A stretch of DNA of 64,000 bases from an uncultured Myxococcales bacterium (GCA_937146725.1 CAKZRU010000015.1:23997-87996); one strand, 5' to 3'; positions 45,068-53,911 are shown, numbered from the stretch's first letter. A program made the numbers and translations. Notes: generated by a model from the sequence alone, not told the origin.

Positions 45068-46540
45068 ATGCAAGATATCATCAGTGAGGTTCATCAGTTT
45101 TTATCGGCATCAGTAGATCCTTTGCAAGAACGTTTCTTATTTCAAGGACGTCCATCTGAAGCTGCTTTAAAGGATTCTCCATTGATCCTAATTTTAGGTA
45201 ATCATTCCTCAGGGAAATCAAGCTTTGTTAATTACTTTGCCGGGCAAGCGATTCAGCTGACGGGCATGGCGCCTACAGATGATGACTTTACTGTTCTCAA
45301 ATATGGGGGAGCAGAAAATACTCGGCCAGGCTCATCGGTTGTTTCTAATCCAAGCTTTGGCTTAGAAGGCCTAAGTCAGTTTGGCCCAAAATTCCTAAGT
45401 CATTTACACTTGAAAACCCTACCCAACTCACGACTTGAAAAAGTCACTCTAGTTGATACGCCGGGTATGATTGATTCGGCAGATGCAAGTGCAAGTCGTG
45501 GCTATGACTTTCAAAGTGTTGTTCGGTGGTTTGCTGAGCGTGCTGATTTAATTATGCTGTTCTTCGATCCGGAAAGGCCTGGTACAACCGCAGAAACTCT
45601 TGAAGTCTATACAAATGCTTTAAGCGACTTTGATCACAAGCTTCAGGTTGTCTACAATAAGGTGGATCAATTTAATCGACTCTCTGACTTTGCACGTTGC
45701 TACGGTAATCTGTGTTGGAACCTTGGTAAGGTAATGAAAACCAAAGACTTACCACAGATTTATGCGACCTTTGTGCCCCAAGCTAGTGGAAATAAAAGCC
45801 CCTTAGACTTAGATGAGTTTGCTGAAGCCAGAGAATTGCTCATCCGAAAAATGGAGAATACCGCTCTGCAACGAGTAGATAATATTCTCACTGATGTTAG
45901 TATTTATTTAGATCGTTTGGTTCTCCATGTTGATATTTTAGAGTTAGTACGACATTGGCGAGCTCGCCTCACTAGACAAGTCCTTTTGATCAGTTTGATC
46001 ATTGCCGGTGCTGGTTCTGCATGGTTTTGGTATATGAGTGCTTATGAGGAAAGTCTAAAATATGCTGGCGTGGCAGGCAGTATCTTCATTTCAGTCTTTT
46101 TAGGCATTAGTTTCCGAAACTTCCGAGTGGGCCGTAAGCTAAAATGGTTAGATCAACATCCAAATGAAGTTTTTGAGCTATATAGCACAACTCATCGGGT
46201 TCGAAATGATCGTTATCAACATCTGCAAGCTCAATGGCGCTTAATTTTTAAACATACGATGAAGGCTCTTAAAGATCTTGAGTCTCAAGGCTTACCTAAA
46301 TTTAAAGCCAAGGAGCGCAAAGCGGTTGAGCAATGGAGAACTTTCCGTTTACCTCAACTCAGAACGGTTGTGCATCAGCGTGAAAATGAGGTTTTGAATC
46401 AAGCCCTTGAAGAAGCCATGAGTTTCACAGAGGCTGAAGCTGATGCCTTGTTGGATGAGTCTCATCCAATCGTTATAACCGATAAAGATCAAAAAACAGT
46501 GGGTCAAACTCAAGGTGATGAGCCACTTGTTCATGGCTAA
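45068..46540 (+). CDS. Dynamin/EHD-like GTPase
   Basis: 490 residues. G1 is LGNHSSGKSS (~44-52). The switch region TGMAPTDDDFTVL holds the G2 Thr, G3 is VDTPG and G4 is YNKVD. After the GTPase domain come helices and two close hydrophobic segments (~310-350: VLLISLIIAGAGSAWFWYM and YAGVAGSIFISVFLGISF). A membrane-inserted hairpin of this kind is common in bacterial dynamin-like proteins. A coiled C-terminal region follows. The G1/Thr-rich switch resembles eukaryotic EHD proteins. AGGAAG precedes the ATG by four bases. It could remodel membrane; no partner gene is adjacent. Confidence 0.88.
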   Translation: MQDIISEVHQFLSASVDPLQERFLFQGRPSEAALKDSPLILILGNHSSGKSSFVNYFAGQAIQLTGMAPTDDDFTVLKYGGAENTRPGSSVVSNPSFGLEGLSQFGPKFLSHLHLKTLPNSRLEKVTLVDTPGMIDSADASASRGYDFQSVVRWFAERADLIMLFFDPERPGTTAETLEVYTNALSDFDHKLQVVYNKVDQFNRLSDFARCYGNLCWNLGKVMKTKDLPQIYATFVPQASGNKSPLDLDEFAEARELLIRKMENTALQRVDNILTDVSIYLDRLVLHVDILELVRHWRARLTRQVLLISLIIAGAGSAWFWYMSAYEESLKYAGVAGSIFISVFLGISFRNFRVGRKLKWLDQHPNEVFELYSTTHRVRNDRYQHLQAQWRLIFKHTMKALKDLESQGLPKFKAKERKAVEQWRTFRLPQLRTVVHQRENEVLNQALEEAMSFTEAEADALLDESHPIVITDKDQKTVGQTQGDEPLVHG

Positions 46541-46566
46541 AAGTTGAGCAAGCAATCAATATCATT

Positions 46567-47475
46567 TTGCTTATGTCCAAACATATATTCAGCACATATC
46601 GACTTGTTAGGCTTAGCTTATTAAGCTTATTACTTTGTATAGCCATGAGCTCTGTACAACACTTATTAGTATATGCTGAAATCTACACTTATGAGCAAAA
46701 TGGGGTGATTATTATTTCATCCGAACCCCCACCCCAGCCCAAAAGAAGACATTCTCGTAGAAAAAAGCGACCTAAAAAAGCTCAAACTTCAGATTGGCAA
46801 TTTGGGGAGTTACGACTCCAGCAAAATAAAAAAACAAGACAACTTAAAAAACTAAGACAAAAACAGCAAAAGCAAGCCACTAAGAAAAAAAGACGAAAAG
46901 CCAAGGCTAACAAAAAAATATCGGCCACAAAGCTACCCACTCCAAGGATTCTCCGTAGACTTAAAAGTCCATTACAAATCTTAAGTCAAAAGTATAAATT
47001 ACCTGATGACTTATTACGATCGGTTTTTAAAAGCTGTCATTTTGTGAACCCTCAGATCCCTAGCTCGGTTAAAGCCATATCTAAGAGCAAGACAAATCCA
47101 TATCTAAGACTGACCTGTGTCAGTTTAGAAGTTGCAGAGTTGATGGACAAGAGAAATCTGATGTTAGAAGTGGATCAGAAACATAGGTATTTAGAGTATG
47201 CATCTTGGTTGCTACGTAAATTGATTAATGACTACCGAGGGGATTTGACTCTTGCTTTATCAGCCTATTTTATATCCGCTCAGAATAAAAATGATTTTGA
47301 GTCAGTACTTGCCAAAGACCTCTCAAAAAAAGAGACGAGGATGACTTTGAGTTCACTCGTGAAAGCTAGTCAAACTTCATCTCGTCAATCCTTAGCTCGT
47401 CAAACCACTGTGGACAGCAGTGAAAAGCGTCAGCAGGCCACGGCTTTCTTCAAATATATACTTACTGAATTATAA
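46567..47475 (+). CDS. Degenerate lytic-transglycosylase-like paralog, catalytic Glu missing
   Basis: 302 residues with an N-terminal signal-like segment. The start of the mature part (IYTYEQNGVIIISSEPP) closely parallels the next gene (LYNCERNGTIVISSEP), as in DUF4124. A Lys/Arg-rich linker (~60-125) follows. The C-terminal region (~135-245) aligns to an SLT fold: LPDDLLRSVFKSCHF versus LPEALLWAFMKVESDF in the neighbour, so the catalytic Glu is absent and the stretch is shorter. LALSAYFISAQ replaces VISAYHAGG. It looks like a tandem duplicate that became a pseudoenzyme, perhaps a regulatory or binding partner. The gap to the next gene is 11 bases. Confidence 0.68.
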   Translation: MLMSKHIFSTYRLVRLSLLSLLLCIAMSSVQHLLVYAEIYTYEQNGVIIISSEPPPQPKRRHSRRKKRPKKAQTSDWQFGELRLQQNKKTRQLKKLRQKQQKQATKKKRRKAKANKKISATKLPTPRILRRLKSPLQILSQKYKLPDDLLRSVFKSCHFVNPQIPSSVKAISKSKTNPYLRLTCVSLEVAELMDKRNLMLEVDQKHRYLEYASWLLRKLINDYRGDLTLALSAYFISAQNKNDFESVLAKDLSKKETRMTLSSLVKASQTSSRQSLARQTTVDSSEKRQQATAFFKYILTEL

Positions 47476-47486
47476 AGGGATGTAAA

Positions 47487-48365
47487 ATGGGAACCGATCG
47501 TTTACGGGCAGATCATCATTTACGGAGCATTCTCTTTATTATAGGTATTTTGAGCGTATTTAAGAGTCAATTTAGTTTGGCAAAGCTTTATAATTGCGAA
47601 AGAAATGGGACGATTGTCATATCTTCTGAGCCTTGTCAAAAAAGAAGAAAGCCCAAAGTGAAAACTGTTTACCGACAACAAACTTGTTTTTTAGAGGATC
47701 GAAAAACTTTGGAGCAAAGCTTGGTCAGTAATCCAAGTAGAGGACAACTTAGACGTTCAAGAGTGATTTGGTGTAAGCGAAAAGGCCAAGAGTCATCGCG
47801 CTTTGCGGAGAGCTCAGCTAAAATGACTCCAAATCACTCAAAAAGAAAAAGCTCATCACAGAGCTCATTATCGCAGAATAAGCGCAAGCAAAATGGTGGA
47901 CATCATTTACCCAAACGTGCTGCAGCCTTTAAAGACTATGTCGCAAAAGCTGCCAAACTCTATGACTTACCTGAAGCTTTATTATGGGCTTTTATGAAGG
48001 TTGAAAGCGACTTCATACCCACAGCGGTCAGTCGGGTAGGCGCTCAAGGCCTGATGCAACTCATGCCTTTCACTTCAAAAGATATGGGCGTGCAAGACCC
48101 TTTTAACCCTGAGCAGAACATTTTTGGAGCTGCTAAACTCATTAGTATCTTGATGAAAAGATTTAATAATGAATTACCCTTGGTGATTTCGGCTTATCAT
48201 GCTGGCGGTGGAGCCGTTACCAAAAAAGAGGGGATTCCTTACACACAAACAAGTCAATACATGACCTCTGTACTCAATGCATATTACAGATATATGAAAT
48301 CTCCACCTTACATTAAAAAAGCTAAAAAAAAGCTAAGCGACTCGAATGAAGTTAAGTTTGAATAA
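47487..48365 (+). CDS. Lytic transglycosylase, SLT domain (family 1)
   Basis: 292 residues; the ribosome site AAAGGGA lies six bases before the ATG. The signal-anchor region is ~15-30. An N-terminal DUF4124-like segment (KLYNCERNGTIVISSEPC) is followed by a basic linker. The SLT domain covers ~150-285. Catalytic Glu173 lies in FMKVESDFIPTAVSRVGAQGLMQLMPFT, the classic ES and GLMQ motifs. Later motifs are NPEQNIFGAAKLIS and VISAYHAGGGAV. It cleaves the glycan strands of peptidoglycan without water. It is probably co-transcribed with the preceding degenerate paralog. Confidence 0.92.
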   Translation: MGTDRLRADHHLRSILFIIGILSVFKSQFSLAKLYNCERNGTIVISSEPCQKRRKPKVKTVYRQQTCFLEDRKTLEQSLVSNPSRGQLRRSRVIWCKRKGQESSRFAESSAKMTPNHSKRKSSSQSSLSQNKRKQNGGHHLPKRAAAFKDYVAKAAKLYDLPEALLWAFMKVESDFIPTAVSRVGAQGLMQLMPFTSKDMGVQDPFNPEQNIFGAAKLISILMKRFNNELPLVISAYHAGGGAVTKKEGIPYTQTSQYMTSVLNAYYRYMKSPPYIKKAKKKLSDSNEVKFE

Positions 48366-48504
48366 GTCGCTCATCCTTTGCTAATGTCGCATGGCTTAAG
48401 AGGATAGCTTAATAGGGTAGCTTAACAGTATGCTAGACTAAGGTGGTTAAGTTTTCGAAATGAATAGTTTTTTTGTTCTACTGTGAAAAGTGAAATATTT
48501 TTTC

Positions 48505-48533
48505 TTGACTTTAGATTCGCTTTGTTCTAAACC
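48505..48533 (+). promoter_or_regulatory. Candidate promoter of tRNA-Gly
   Basis: TTGACT (48505-48510), a 17-base spacer and TAAACC (48528-48533) end 30 bases before the tRNA. The -10 resembles TAAATG in front of tRNA-Leu, sharing TAAA. Confidence 0.4.
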
Positions 48534-48563
48534 TCTTTCTCGAATAAAGCTTACAGCTTATTT

Positions 48564-48635
<72 letters not shown>

Positions 48636-48638
48636 CTT

Positions 48639-48662
48639 AAGCCGACAAGTTCGGCTTTTTTT
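48639..48662 (+). terminator. Intrinsic terminator after tRNA-Gly
   Basis: A perfect 7-bp stem AAGCCGA/TCGGCTT with loop CAAGT is followed by a run of T. It starts four bases after the tRNA. Confidence 0.85.
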
Positions 48663-48782
48663 GATTTTAACGTTGTATTTATAACATGAGCTTGTTTTCT
48701 ATATGACGTTGAGCCCAATATATTTAAAGTCTTCTAATCTTAATGCTAACCGGTACAAAAAACCTTGTGTTTTAGCTCAAAA

Positions 48783-48810
48783 TTAGATAATAAGCATTGC
48801 TCTTTATAAT
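48783..48810 (+). promoter_or_regulatory. Candidate promoter of rpsA
   Basis: A perfect TATAAT at 48805-48810 has a weak -35 (TTAGAT, 48783-48788) at 16 bases. The resulting leader would be about 115 bases and contain the hairpin at 48895-48914. Confidence 0.5.
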
Positions 48811-48894
48811 AGAGTGTAAAACTCAGTTTAAAAAGAGATTATCTTAGATCTTTATTCATGATGAATATGTTCTTATTTTTTAACCCTTTCCCCG

Positions 48895-48914
48895 TGAACT
48901 AGTTCGCTAGTTCA
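48895..48914 (+). promoter_or_regulatory. UUCG-tetraloop hairpin in rpsA leader
   Basis: An 8-bp perfect stem TGAACTAG/CTAGTTCA is closed by the loop TTCG. It ends 18 bases before the rpsA ATG, and no Shine-Dalgarno sequence follows. In E. coli, rpsA also lacks a strong ribosome site and uses leader hairpins for S1 autoregulation; a similar role here is inference. Confidence 0.6.
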
Positions 48915-48932
48915 GATGGCACAGCAGCTAAT

Positions 48933-50696
48933 ATGACTCAACCTGACATTAAAGCGCTTCGCGCACAAACCTCCGTCCCTGAAGATAACATCGCCAATGA
49001 GATCAGCAACTCTGAGTTTGCCGATCTTTTTAATCAGCATGAAGCTGAGAAACCAAAAATCCCAGGTGTTGTTACCGGTAAAATTGTTACTATCCGTGAA
49101 GATCTTGGCTATGTAGTCGTTGATATCGGACACAAATCTGAGGGACAAATCAAAATCGCAGAGTTTATGTCAGGTGGCAAACTAGACATCAAAGAAGGCG
49201 ATGAAGTAGAAGTTTACGCCGTACTTAGCCCAAATGCTGATGAAGAAATCGAAGTCTCTAAGCGTGATGCCGATCGTCTTCGTGTTTGGGACGCAATTAG
49301 TATTGCTTGTGAGAATGATCAAATCGTTAAGGGTCGTATTACACAAAAAGTTAAGGGTGGTCTTAACGTTGATATCAATGGTGTTAAGGCATTCTTGCCC
49401 GGTAGCCAAGTTGACATTCGCCCAAGTCGTAACCTTGATCGCTTTGTCACCGAAGACAAAGATTATGACTTCAAGGTGATCAAGTTCAACCGTCGTAGAA
49501 ATAACATTGTTCTTTCACGTCGTGTTCTTCTTGAGAAGGATCGTGCTAAGCTCAAGTCTGAGACTATGGACAAGCTTGTTCCAGGTGCAATTCTTGAGGG
49601 TGTAGTAAAGAACATCCAACATTACGGTGCCTTCATTGATCTTGGCGGTATTGATGGTCTACTTCACCTCACCGATATGAGCTGGGGTCGTATCAGCCAT
49701 CCATCAGAAGTACTTGGTGAAAACGCTGAGAATAACAAGATTGAAGTTAAGGTTCTTCGCTTTGATGCAAAGACTGAGCGTGTTTCTCTTGGTCTGAAGC
49801 AACTCAAAGACAATCCTTGGGATAAGGTTGCCGAAAACTATGTTGCTGATCAGCGCGTAACAGGTACAGTTGTGAGCCTCACTGATTACGGCGCATTCCT
49901 TGAGCTCGAAGAGGGTATTGAGGGTCTTATCCACGTTTCTGAAATGTCTTGGACCGGAAACATCAAAAAACCTGAGCGTCTATTTGCTAAGGGTGATGTT
50001 GTGGAAGCACAAATCCTTGATATCGACATCGAAGGTGAGCGCATCAGTCTTGGATACAAGCAAACTCAAGAGAATCCTTGGATCCAACTTCAAGAGCAAT
50101 TCCACCCTGGTAGCGTAATCAAGGGACCAATTCGTAATATCACCGACTTTGGTATCTTTGTAAGTATTACTCAAGAAATCGACGGACTTGTTCACATCAG
50201 TGACCTTTCTTGGACTCAAAAGATCAAGCATCCTAACGAGATCTTCAAGAAGGGTGAAGTTGTAGAGGCAGTTGTTCTTAATGTTGATGTTGAGCACCAA
50301 CGCTTCAGCCTTGGTATCAAACAACTGACCCCTGACTTATGGGAGACTGATATTCCTCGTCGTTATGCTGTAGGTCGCGTTGTTAAGGGAGCTGTATGCA
50401 AGCTTACCGAGTTTGGCGCGTTCATTGAGCTAGAAGAAGGCGTTGAGGGTCTTATCCATATTTCAGAGCTAAGCGAAGATCACATTAAGGATCCAAGTGA
50501 AGTTGTAGAAATTGGCCAAGAGATTGTTGCAGAGGTAATTAACATCGATCGTATCGATCGTAAAATTGGCCTAAGTCTCAAATCAACTGATGTTGATGCA
50601 CACGCTGACCTTCTTAATTACATGGAAGAAGAAGTCGCTGATGAGGGTAACTTCTCAACCGGTATCGGTGGATTAGAAGTGGGGAGCGAGGAGTAA
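48933..50696 (+). CDS. rpsA: 30S ribosomal protein S1
   Basis: Binds mRNA on the small ribosomal subunit and promotes initiation. 587 residues with six S1 (OB-fold) repeats from ~45 to ~560, several containing GAFIDL, GAFLEL or GAFIEL cores followed by GLIHVSEMSW-type ends. The first two repeats are divergent, as in proteobacterial S1, where they bind the ribosome. The ATG at 48933 lacks a Shine-Dalgarno match but follows a strong hairpin. The HU/IHF gene begins 2 bases after the stop, the same rpsA-ihfB order as in E. coli. Confidence 0.98.
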   Translation: MTQPDIKALRAQTSVPEDNIANEISNSEFADLFNQHEAEKPKIPGVVTGKIVTIREDLGYVVVDIGHKSEGQIKIAEFMSGGKLDIKEGDEVEVYAVLSPNADEEIEVSKRDADRLRVWDAISIACENDQIVKGRITQKVKGGLNVDINGVKAFLPGSQVDIRPSRNLDRFVTEDKDYDFKVIKFNRRRNNIVLSRRVLLEKDRAKLKSETMDKLVPGAILEGVVKNIQHYGAFIDLGGIDGLLHLTDMSWGRISHPSEVLGENAENNKIEVKVLRFDAKTERVSLGLKQLKDNPWDKVAENYVADQRVTGTVVSLTDYGAFLELEEGIEGLIHVSEMSWTGNIKKPERLFAKGDVVEAQILDIDIEGERISLGYKQTQENPWIQLQEQFHPGSVIKGPIRNITDFGIFVSITQEIDGLVHISDLSWTQKIKHPNEIFKKGEVVEAVVLNVDVEHQRFSLGIKQLTPDLWETDIPRRYAVGRVVKGAVCKLTEFGAFIELEEGVEGLIHISELSEDHIKDPSEVVEIGQEIVAEVINIDRIDRKIGLSLKSTDVDAHADLLNYMEEEVADEGNFSTGIGGLEVGSEE

Positions 50697-50698
50697 GG

Positions 50699-50986
50699 AT
50701 GACAAAGAGTCAGTTAATTGAAAAGGTTGCAGAGCACTTTAGTGACTTTAAAAAGCGTGAAATTGAACTTGCGGTTAATACCATCTTTGATTCTATGAAA
50801 GATGCTTTAATTAACGAGCGTAGAGTTGAAATTCGGGGTCTTGGTACCTTTCGTATCAAGCATCGTGAAGCGCGCCAAGGTCGCAATCCAAGTAGTGGTG
50901 CAGACGTGAGCATTCCTGATCGTAAGGTTCCTTTCTTTAAGGCCGGTCGTGCCCTTAAAGTTCAACTTAATGTTGAAGATAATTGA
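50699..50986 (+). CDS. ihfB: Integration host factor, beta-type subunit (HU/IHF family)
   Basis: 95 residues, the family length. MTKSQLIEKVAEHF opens the helical dimerisation part. RRVEIRGLGTFRIKHREARQGRNPSSG is the beta-arm region with the IHF/HU signature, in which the arm-tip Pro (GRNP) intercalates into DNA. The position directly after rpsA, with a GAGGAG-type ribosome site inside the end of rpsA, matches the E. coli rpsA-ihfB operon and favours IHF-beta over HU. It bends DNA as a heterodimer or homodimer. A strong terminator follows at 51067. Confidence 0.92.
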   Translation: MTKSQLIEKVAEHFSDFKKREIELAVNTIFDSMKDALINERRVEIRGLGTFRIKHREARQGRNPSSGADVSIPDRKVPFFKAGRALKVQLNVEDN

Positions 50987-51066
50987 TTGACTCTGTTCAT
51001 TTAAGGTACGGAAGCGAAGTATAAAGTCGCCAGTGTACTTTAACTCAATTTAAAGAGTCTATGACT

Positions 51067-51104
51067 AAAAGCAAGGTAGTGAGCTACCTTGCTTTTTGTT
51101 TTTA
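51067..51104 (+). terminator. Intrinsic terminator of rpsA-ihfB operon
   Basis: A 13-bp perfect stem (AAAAGCAAGGTAG/CTACCTTGCTTTT) with loop TGAG runs into a T-rich tail. It lies 80 bases after the ihfB stop. Confidence 0.88.
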
Positions 51105-51155
51105 TACAGTAGTTTTTGTGAACTTTTATGAAGCGAAGGCTTGTTCTACAATCAT

Positions 51156-51878
51156 TTACTGAGATAAGCGAGCTTGAAGCTCAGCCTTAAAGCTTTGTAA
51201 GCGAGCCGCTGTAATTCCATCGGGCCCCACATAATTAGGGTTGGTCGCTAATAGTTGATCAATCATGGAAGATGCTTGGCTTAGATGCCGCGGATCCTGT
51301 GGGCCTTCTAAGTAGATGCTTAAAGCATATAAATACTGGGTGTAACCATCTAAAGCTTGTCCTTGGCTACTCGCCTGCCAAGACTCTATACCATGGCGAA
51401 CATAACTTGGTTGTCCACTTTTAATCAGAGCTTGCGCCCATTGTTGTAAAATGAACAAATCATTGGGCCACTTAGACTTGGCAGCATTAAGAAGCTGAAC
51501 AGCTTTTCGTACCTCACCGCCATATAAAAGAGTTTTACCAACTTCAATCGCAATAAAGGGTGACATACGGCTTGGATCTAATGCATTTGGGCTTGTTTTT
51601 AGAAAAGCTAAAAGTTTAGTAGGATCTTTAATATCTTCCTCTGACAGGGGAGCCGGTTGAGCTTGATCTACAGGCTTGGCCATGACCCATTGCTTAACCG
51701 GTGGTGCAATCCCTCTTTTTAAATTATTCATAGAGTTAAGGGGCTCGGCATGAACCTGAAAAGAAGAAAAGCATAAGAATGCACAGTGAAAGATGCCTGT
51801 AAGAGGAGTAGGTGCATAGCGTTTAATAAGAGTTTTTAAATCTAAGTTGATTGCTTGATCTGACTTGGGCATGGGCAA
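51156..51878 (-). CDS. Putative exported TPR-like protein
   Basis: 240 residues. A hydrophobic stretch (LTGIFHCAFLCFSSFQVHA) after ~25 N-terminal residues fits a signal peptide with cleavage after VHA. The mature part is helical with TPR-like repeats (KTLLYGGEVRKAVQLLNAA, QWAQALIKSGQPSYVRHGIE). It lies 47 bases after folK on the same strand and may be co-transcribed, although no functional link is evident. Family not recognised. Confidence 0.6.
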   Translation of the reverse strand: MPMPKSDQAINLDLKTLIKRYAPTPLTGIFHCAFLCFSSFQVHAEPLNSMNNLKRGIAPPVKQWVMAKPVDQAQPAPLSEEDIKDPTKLLAFLKTSPNALDPSRMSPFIAIEVGKTLLYGGEVRKAVQLLNAAKSKWPNDLFILQQWAQALIKSGQPSYVRHGIESWQASSQGQALDGYTQYLYALSIYLEGPQDPRHLSQASSMIDQLLATNPNYVGPDGITAARLQSFKAELQARLSQ

Positions 51879-51925
51879 ACCTAATAAATATGTAACGAGT
51901 GATCATTTGTATTGTAGAGCAGCAT

Positions 51926-52600
51926 TTAAGGAACATATATACACAAAGAAGAGTCCTGAGGACAATTCTTATACAACTCCTCAACTGTTGCTTTCAAACT
52001 TTGAATATAAAGCAAAGGTGCTATATCGCACCAAGGTGCTAAAATGAATAGGCGTTCATGCAGACGGGGATGAGGAAGTTCTAGATAAGGGCTATTGTAT
52101 TGGTTAAGACTATTATATCGATCAAGGCAAGCACCAGTTGGATTCGATGTAGGATCATTGGGCTCGATAAATAAAATATCCAAATCCAAAGTACGCGAAT
52201 CCCATCGAACGGCATGAGCGTTTCGATTTCTTCCATGACTAAGTTCTATCAGTAGTAAATAGAACATGAGTTTTTCGATGACCTGTCTATATCCTGAACA
52301 CTTATGAATAAAGGTCATACGTTTAGTCCATAATTCTGAGTCAAGCTCATGGGACGCAATCATTTTTTGAGGATCTAAGTCGTTAATTGCTTGATCTAAT
52401 CGTTCGCTATCTACTGTTAAGGCAATGACTTGATTTAAAAAACTCCCCTTAGCCACACCACCCCAAGGTGCACTTTCATATATTGGACTTTGATGTATTT
52501 GAAGATGACTTAGCCTACTTAATGACTTTATTCCTGCTCGTAAATACTCTATACGATCTCCTAGGTTAGATCCTAAGCTAAGCCAAACTTTTAAATACAT
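51926..52600 (-). CDS. folK: HPPK: hydroxymethyldihydropterin pyrophosphokinase (folate synthesis)
   Basis: Transfers pyrophosphate from ATP to 6-hydroxymethyl-7,8-dihydropterin. From ATG 52600 (AAGGA six bases upstream) the product is 224 residues, about 60 longer than usual. Conserved parts are WLSLGSNLGDR, SPIYESAPWGG, FLNQVIALTV, GRNRNAHAVRWDSRTLDLDIL and the end LPHPRLHERLFILAPWCDIAP. The excess comes from an insertion before the ELSHGRNR motif (~75-115) and another after DLDILF (~150-175). The catalytic Asp pair (DLDIL) is kept, so activity is expected. No folP or folB is next to it. Confidence 0.9.
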   Translation of the reverse strand: MYLKVWLSLGSNLGDRIEYLRAGIKSLSRLSHLQIHQSPIYESAPWGGVAKGSFLNQVIALTVDSERLDQAINDLDPQKMIASHELDSELWTKRMTFIHKCSGYRQVIEKLMFYLLLIELSHGRNRNAHAVRWDSRTLDLDILFIEPNDPTSNPTGACLDRYNSLNQYNSPYLELPHPRLHERLFILAPWCDIAPLLYIQSLKATVEELYKNCPQDSSLCIYVP

Positions 52601-52768
52601 CACTCATCCTTTGTTCTTCCTCTAGAGCGCTACTCTTGACAAAAGCATGATCAAAATCGCATTTATGTCAACCTTGGTTCATCATGGACTAAGATTGAAT
52701 GCAACAAAGTTAAGTCAACAGTAATCTGATAAATATAACTTTTTCACCCTTTCAATATTGGAGTAATC

Positions 52769-53803
52769 ATGAGTCTTCATAAGCTATTTACACAGAGCAC
52801 TCGATGGTGCACTCAGTGGCAAAATGATCGACAGGTAGTACAAACTAGATCCACCTTAATGAGTTTGTCTATAATAATGACTCTGGCGGGTCTTTCACTA
52901 CTCAGTTTGGGGTCAGTTTCGGCCCAGACTCCTACGGTCACAACCCCAGCTCCAGTACCCGTTACTGAGCCAAAAGTAGACGTTATCCCTTCATCAGCCA
53001 AAACTCTAATCCTCCCCGGAACGAGTGCACATGAAATTGCTGAAGTTGCTCAAACTGATCTTGGTAAATTACTGAGTGAAGGCCCTTGTCCATGTGATCC
53101 AAAGCAAACTTTATTGCAATGTATTCAAGCACAATCTTGTCCAGCTGCCACTGCGTTAGCTGAGTTTGGTGTGCAAAAATATAAAGAAGGGATGAGTTCT
53201 GACCAAGTCGCTGAGGCTGTCATTAATAAGTTTATCGCAGATTTTACACCACCGGCAGAGTTTGACCTAAGTAAAACTGCATTCAAGGGGTCACCTAATG
53301 CACCGATCACCATTGTCGAATTTGCCGATTTTGAATGTCCACATTGTTCTTTAATGGCTGGGATTATGAGTGAAGTCATCAAGGCAAGACCTCAAGCCGT
53401 TAAGCTTTACTTCAAGCAATTCCCTTTACCCTTTCACCAGCTTGCTCCTTTGGCCTCAAGAGCAACTATTGCTGCACATAAACAAGGTGCATTTTGGCCA
53501 ATGCATGATTTAATTTTTTCTCAGCAAGAAAATCTTAAGGAGAGTAGTTTTATAGAGTTTGCAGAACAGCTCGGTTTAAACTTGATGGTCTTCAGGGCTG
53601 ACTTTGCTAGTGAAGAAGTGAGTCAACAAGTAGAATCTGAAAAGGCTGAAGGTGCCAAAGCCGGTTTACAAGGTACTCCTACGTTATATTTTAATGGTAA
53701 AATGTATCGAGGTGAGCCAAATAAAGAAGCCATATTAGCTCATATTGATGGGCTACTTGTAAAACTTAAGACTGAACAAGCGACCCAAAAAAGTCCCAAC
53801 TAA
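52769..53803 (+). CDS. DsbA-family periplasmic thiol-disulfide oxidoreductase
   Basis: 344 residues with GGAG before the ATG. After ~32 residues there is a membrane/signal segment (~30-50) ending in SVSAQ. A Thr/Pro linker leads to a small Cys-rich segment (CPCDPKQTLLQCIQAQSC, ~110-130). The thioredoxin-DsbA fold covers ~165-335, with active site CPHC (Cys190, Cys193) after VEFADFE, a helical insertion, and the cis-Pro loop GTPTLYFNG. This is the BdbD/DsbA-like group with N-terminal FKGSPNAPITIVEF. It may help fold the Cys-rich lipoprotein encoded next (inference). Confidence 0.88.
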   Translation: MSLHKLFTQSTRWCTQWQNDRQVVQTRSTLMSLSIIMTLAGLSLLSLGSVSAQTPTVTTPAPVPVTEPKVDVIPSSAKTLILPGTSAHEIAEVAQTDLGKLLSEGPCPCDPKQTLLQCIQAQSCPAATALAEFGVQKYKEGMSSDQVAEAVINKFIADFTPPAEFDLSKTAFKGSPNAPITIVEFADFECPHCSLMAGIMSEVIKARPQAVKLYFKQFPLPFHQLAPLASRATIAAHKQGAFWPMHDLIFSQQENLKESSFIEFAEQLGLNLMVFRADFASEEVSQQVESEKAEGAKAGLQGTPTLYFNGKMYRGEPNKEAILAHIDGLLVKLKTEQATQKSPN

Positions 53804-53854
53804 GTCACAAAAAAACTGATTCTTAAATATTTCACAGATTATTCCTTGAAAATG

Positions 53855-53864
53855 TGTGATCACA
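53855..53864. promoter_or_regulatory. Palindrome TGTGATCACA upstream of the Pal-like gene
   Basis: A perfect 10-bp palindrome lies next to a TTGACA (53867-53872) in the 192-base gap. The half sites TGTGA/TCACA are like CRP-family sites but lack the 6-base spacer, so the identity of any binding protein is open. Confidence 0.3.
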
Positions 53865-53911
53865 TATTGACATTGAACAGCCAATAATCTAGTTTTCTCA
53901 CCGCTCTACAC

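Noticed and set aside
45068..46540. Defence or phage-related role for the dynamin-like GTPase
   Set aside because: Single GTPase gene without a tandem partner or other defence genes nearby; a housekeeping membrane role is as likely.
48402..48430. Two copies of a TAGCTTAA-type motif between the transglycosylase gene and tRNA-Gly
   Set aside because: Two short copies are near chance level in AT-rich DNA.
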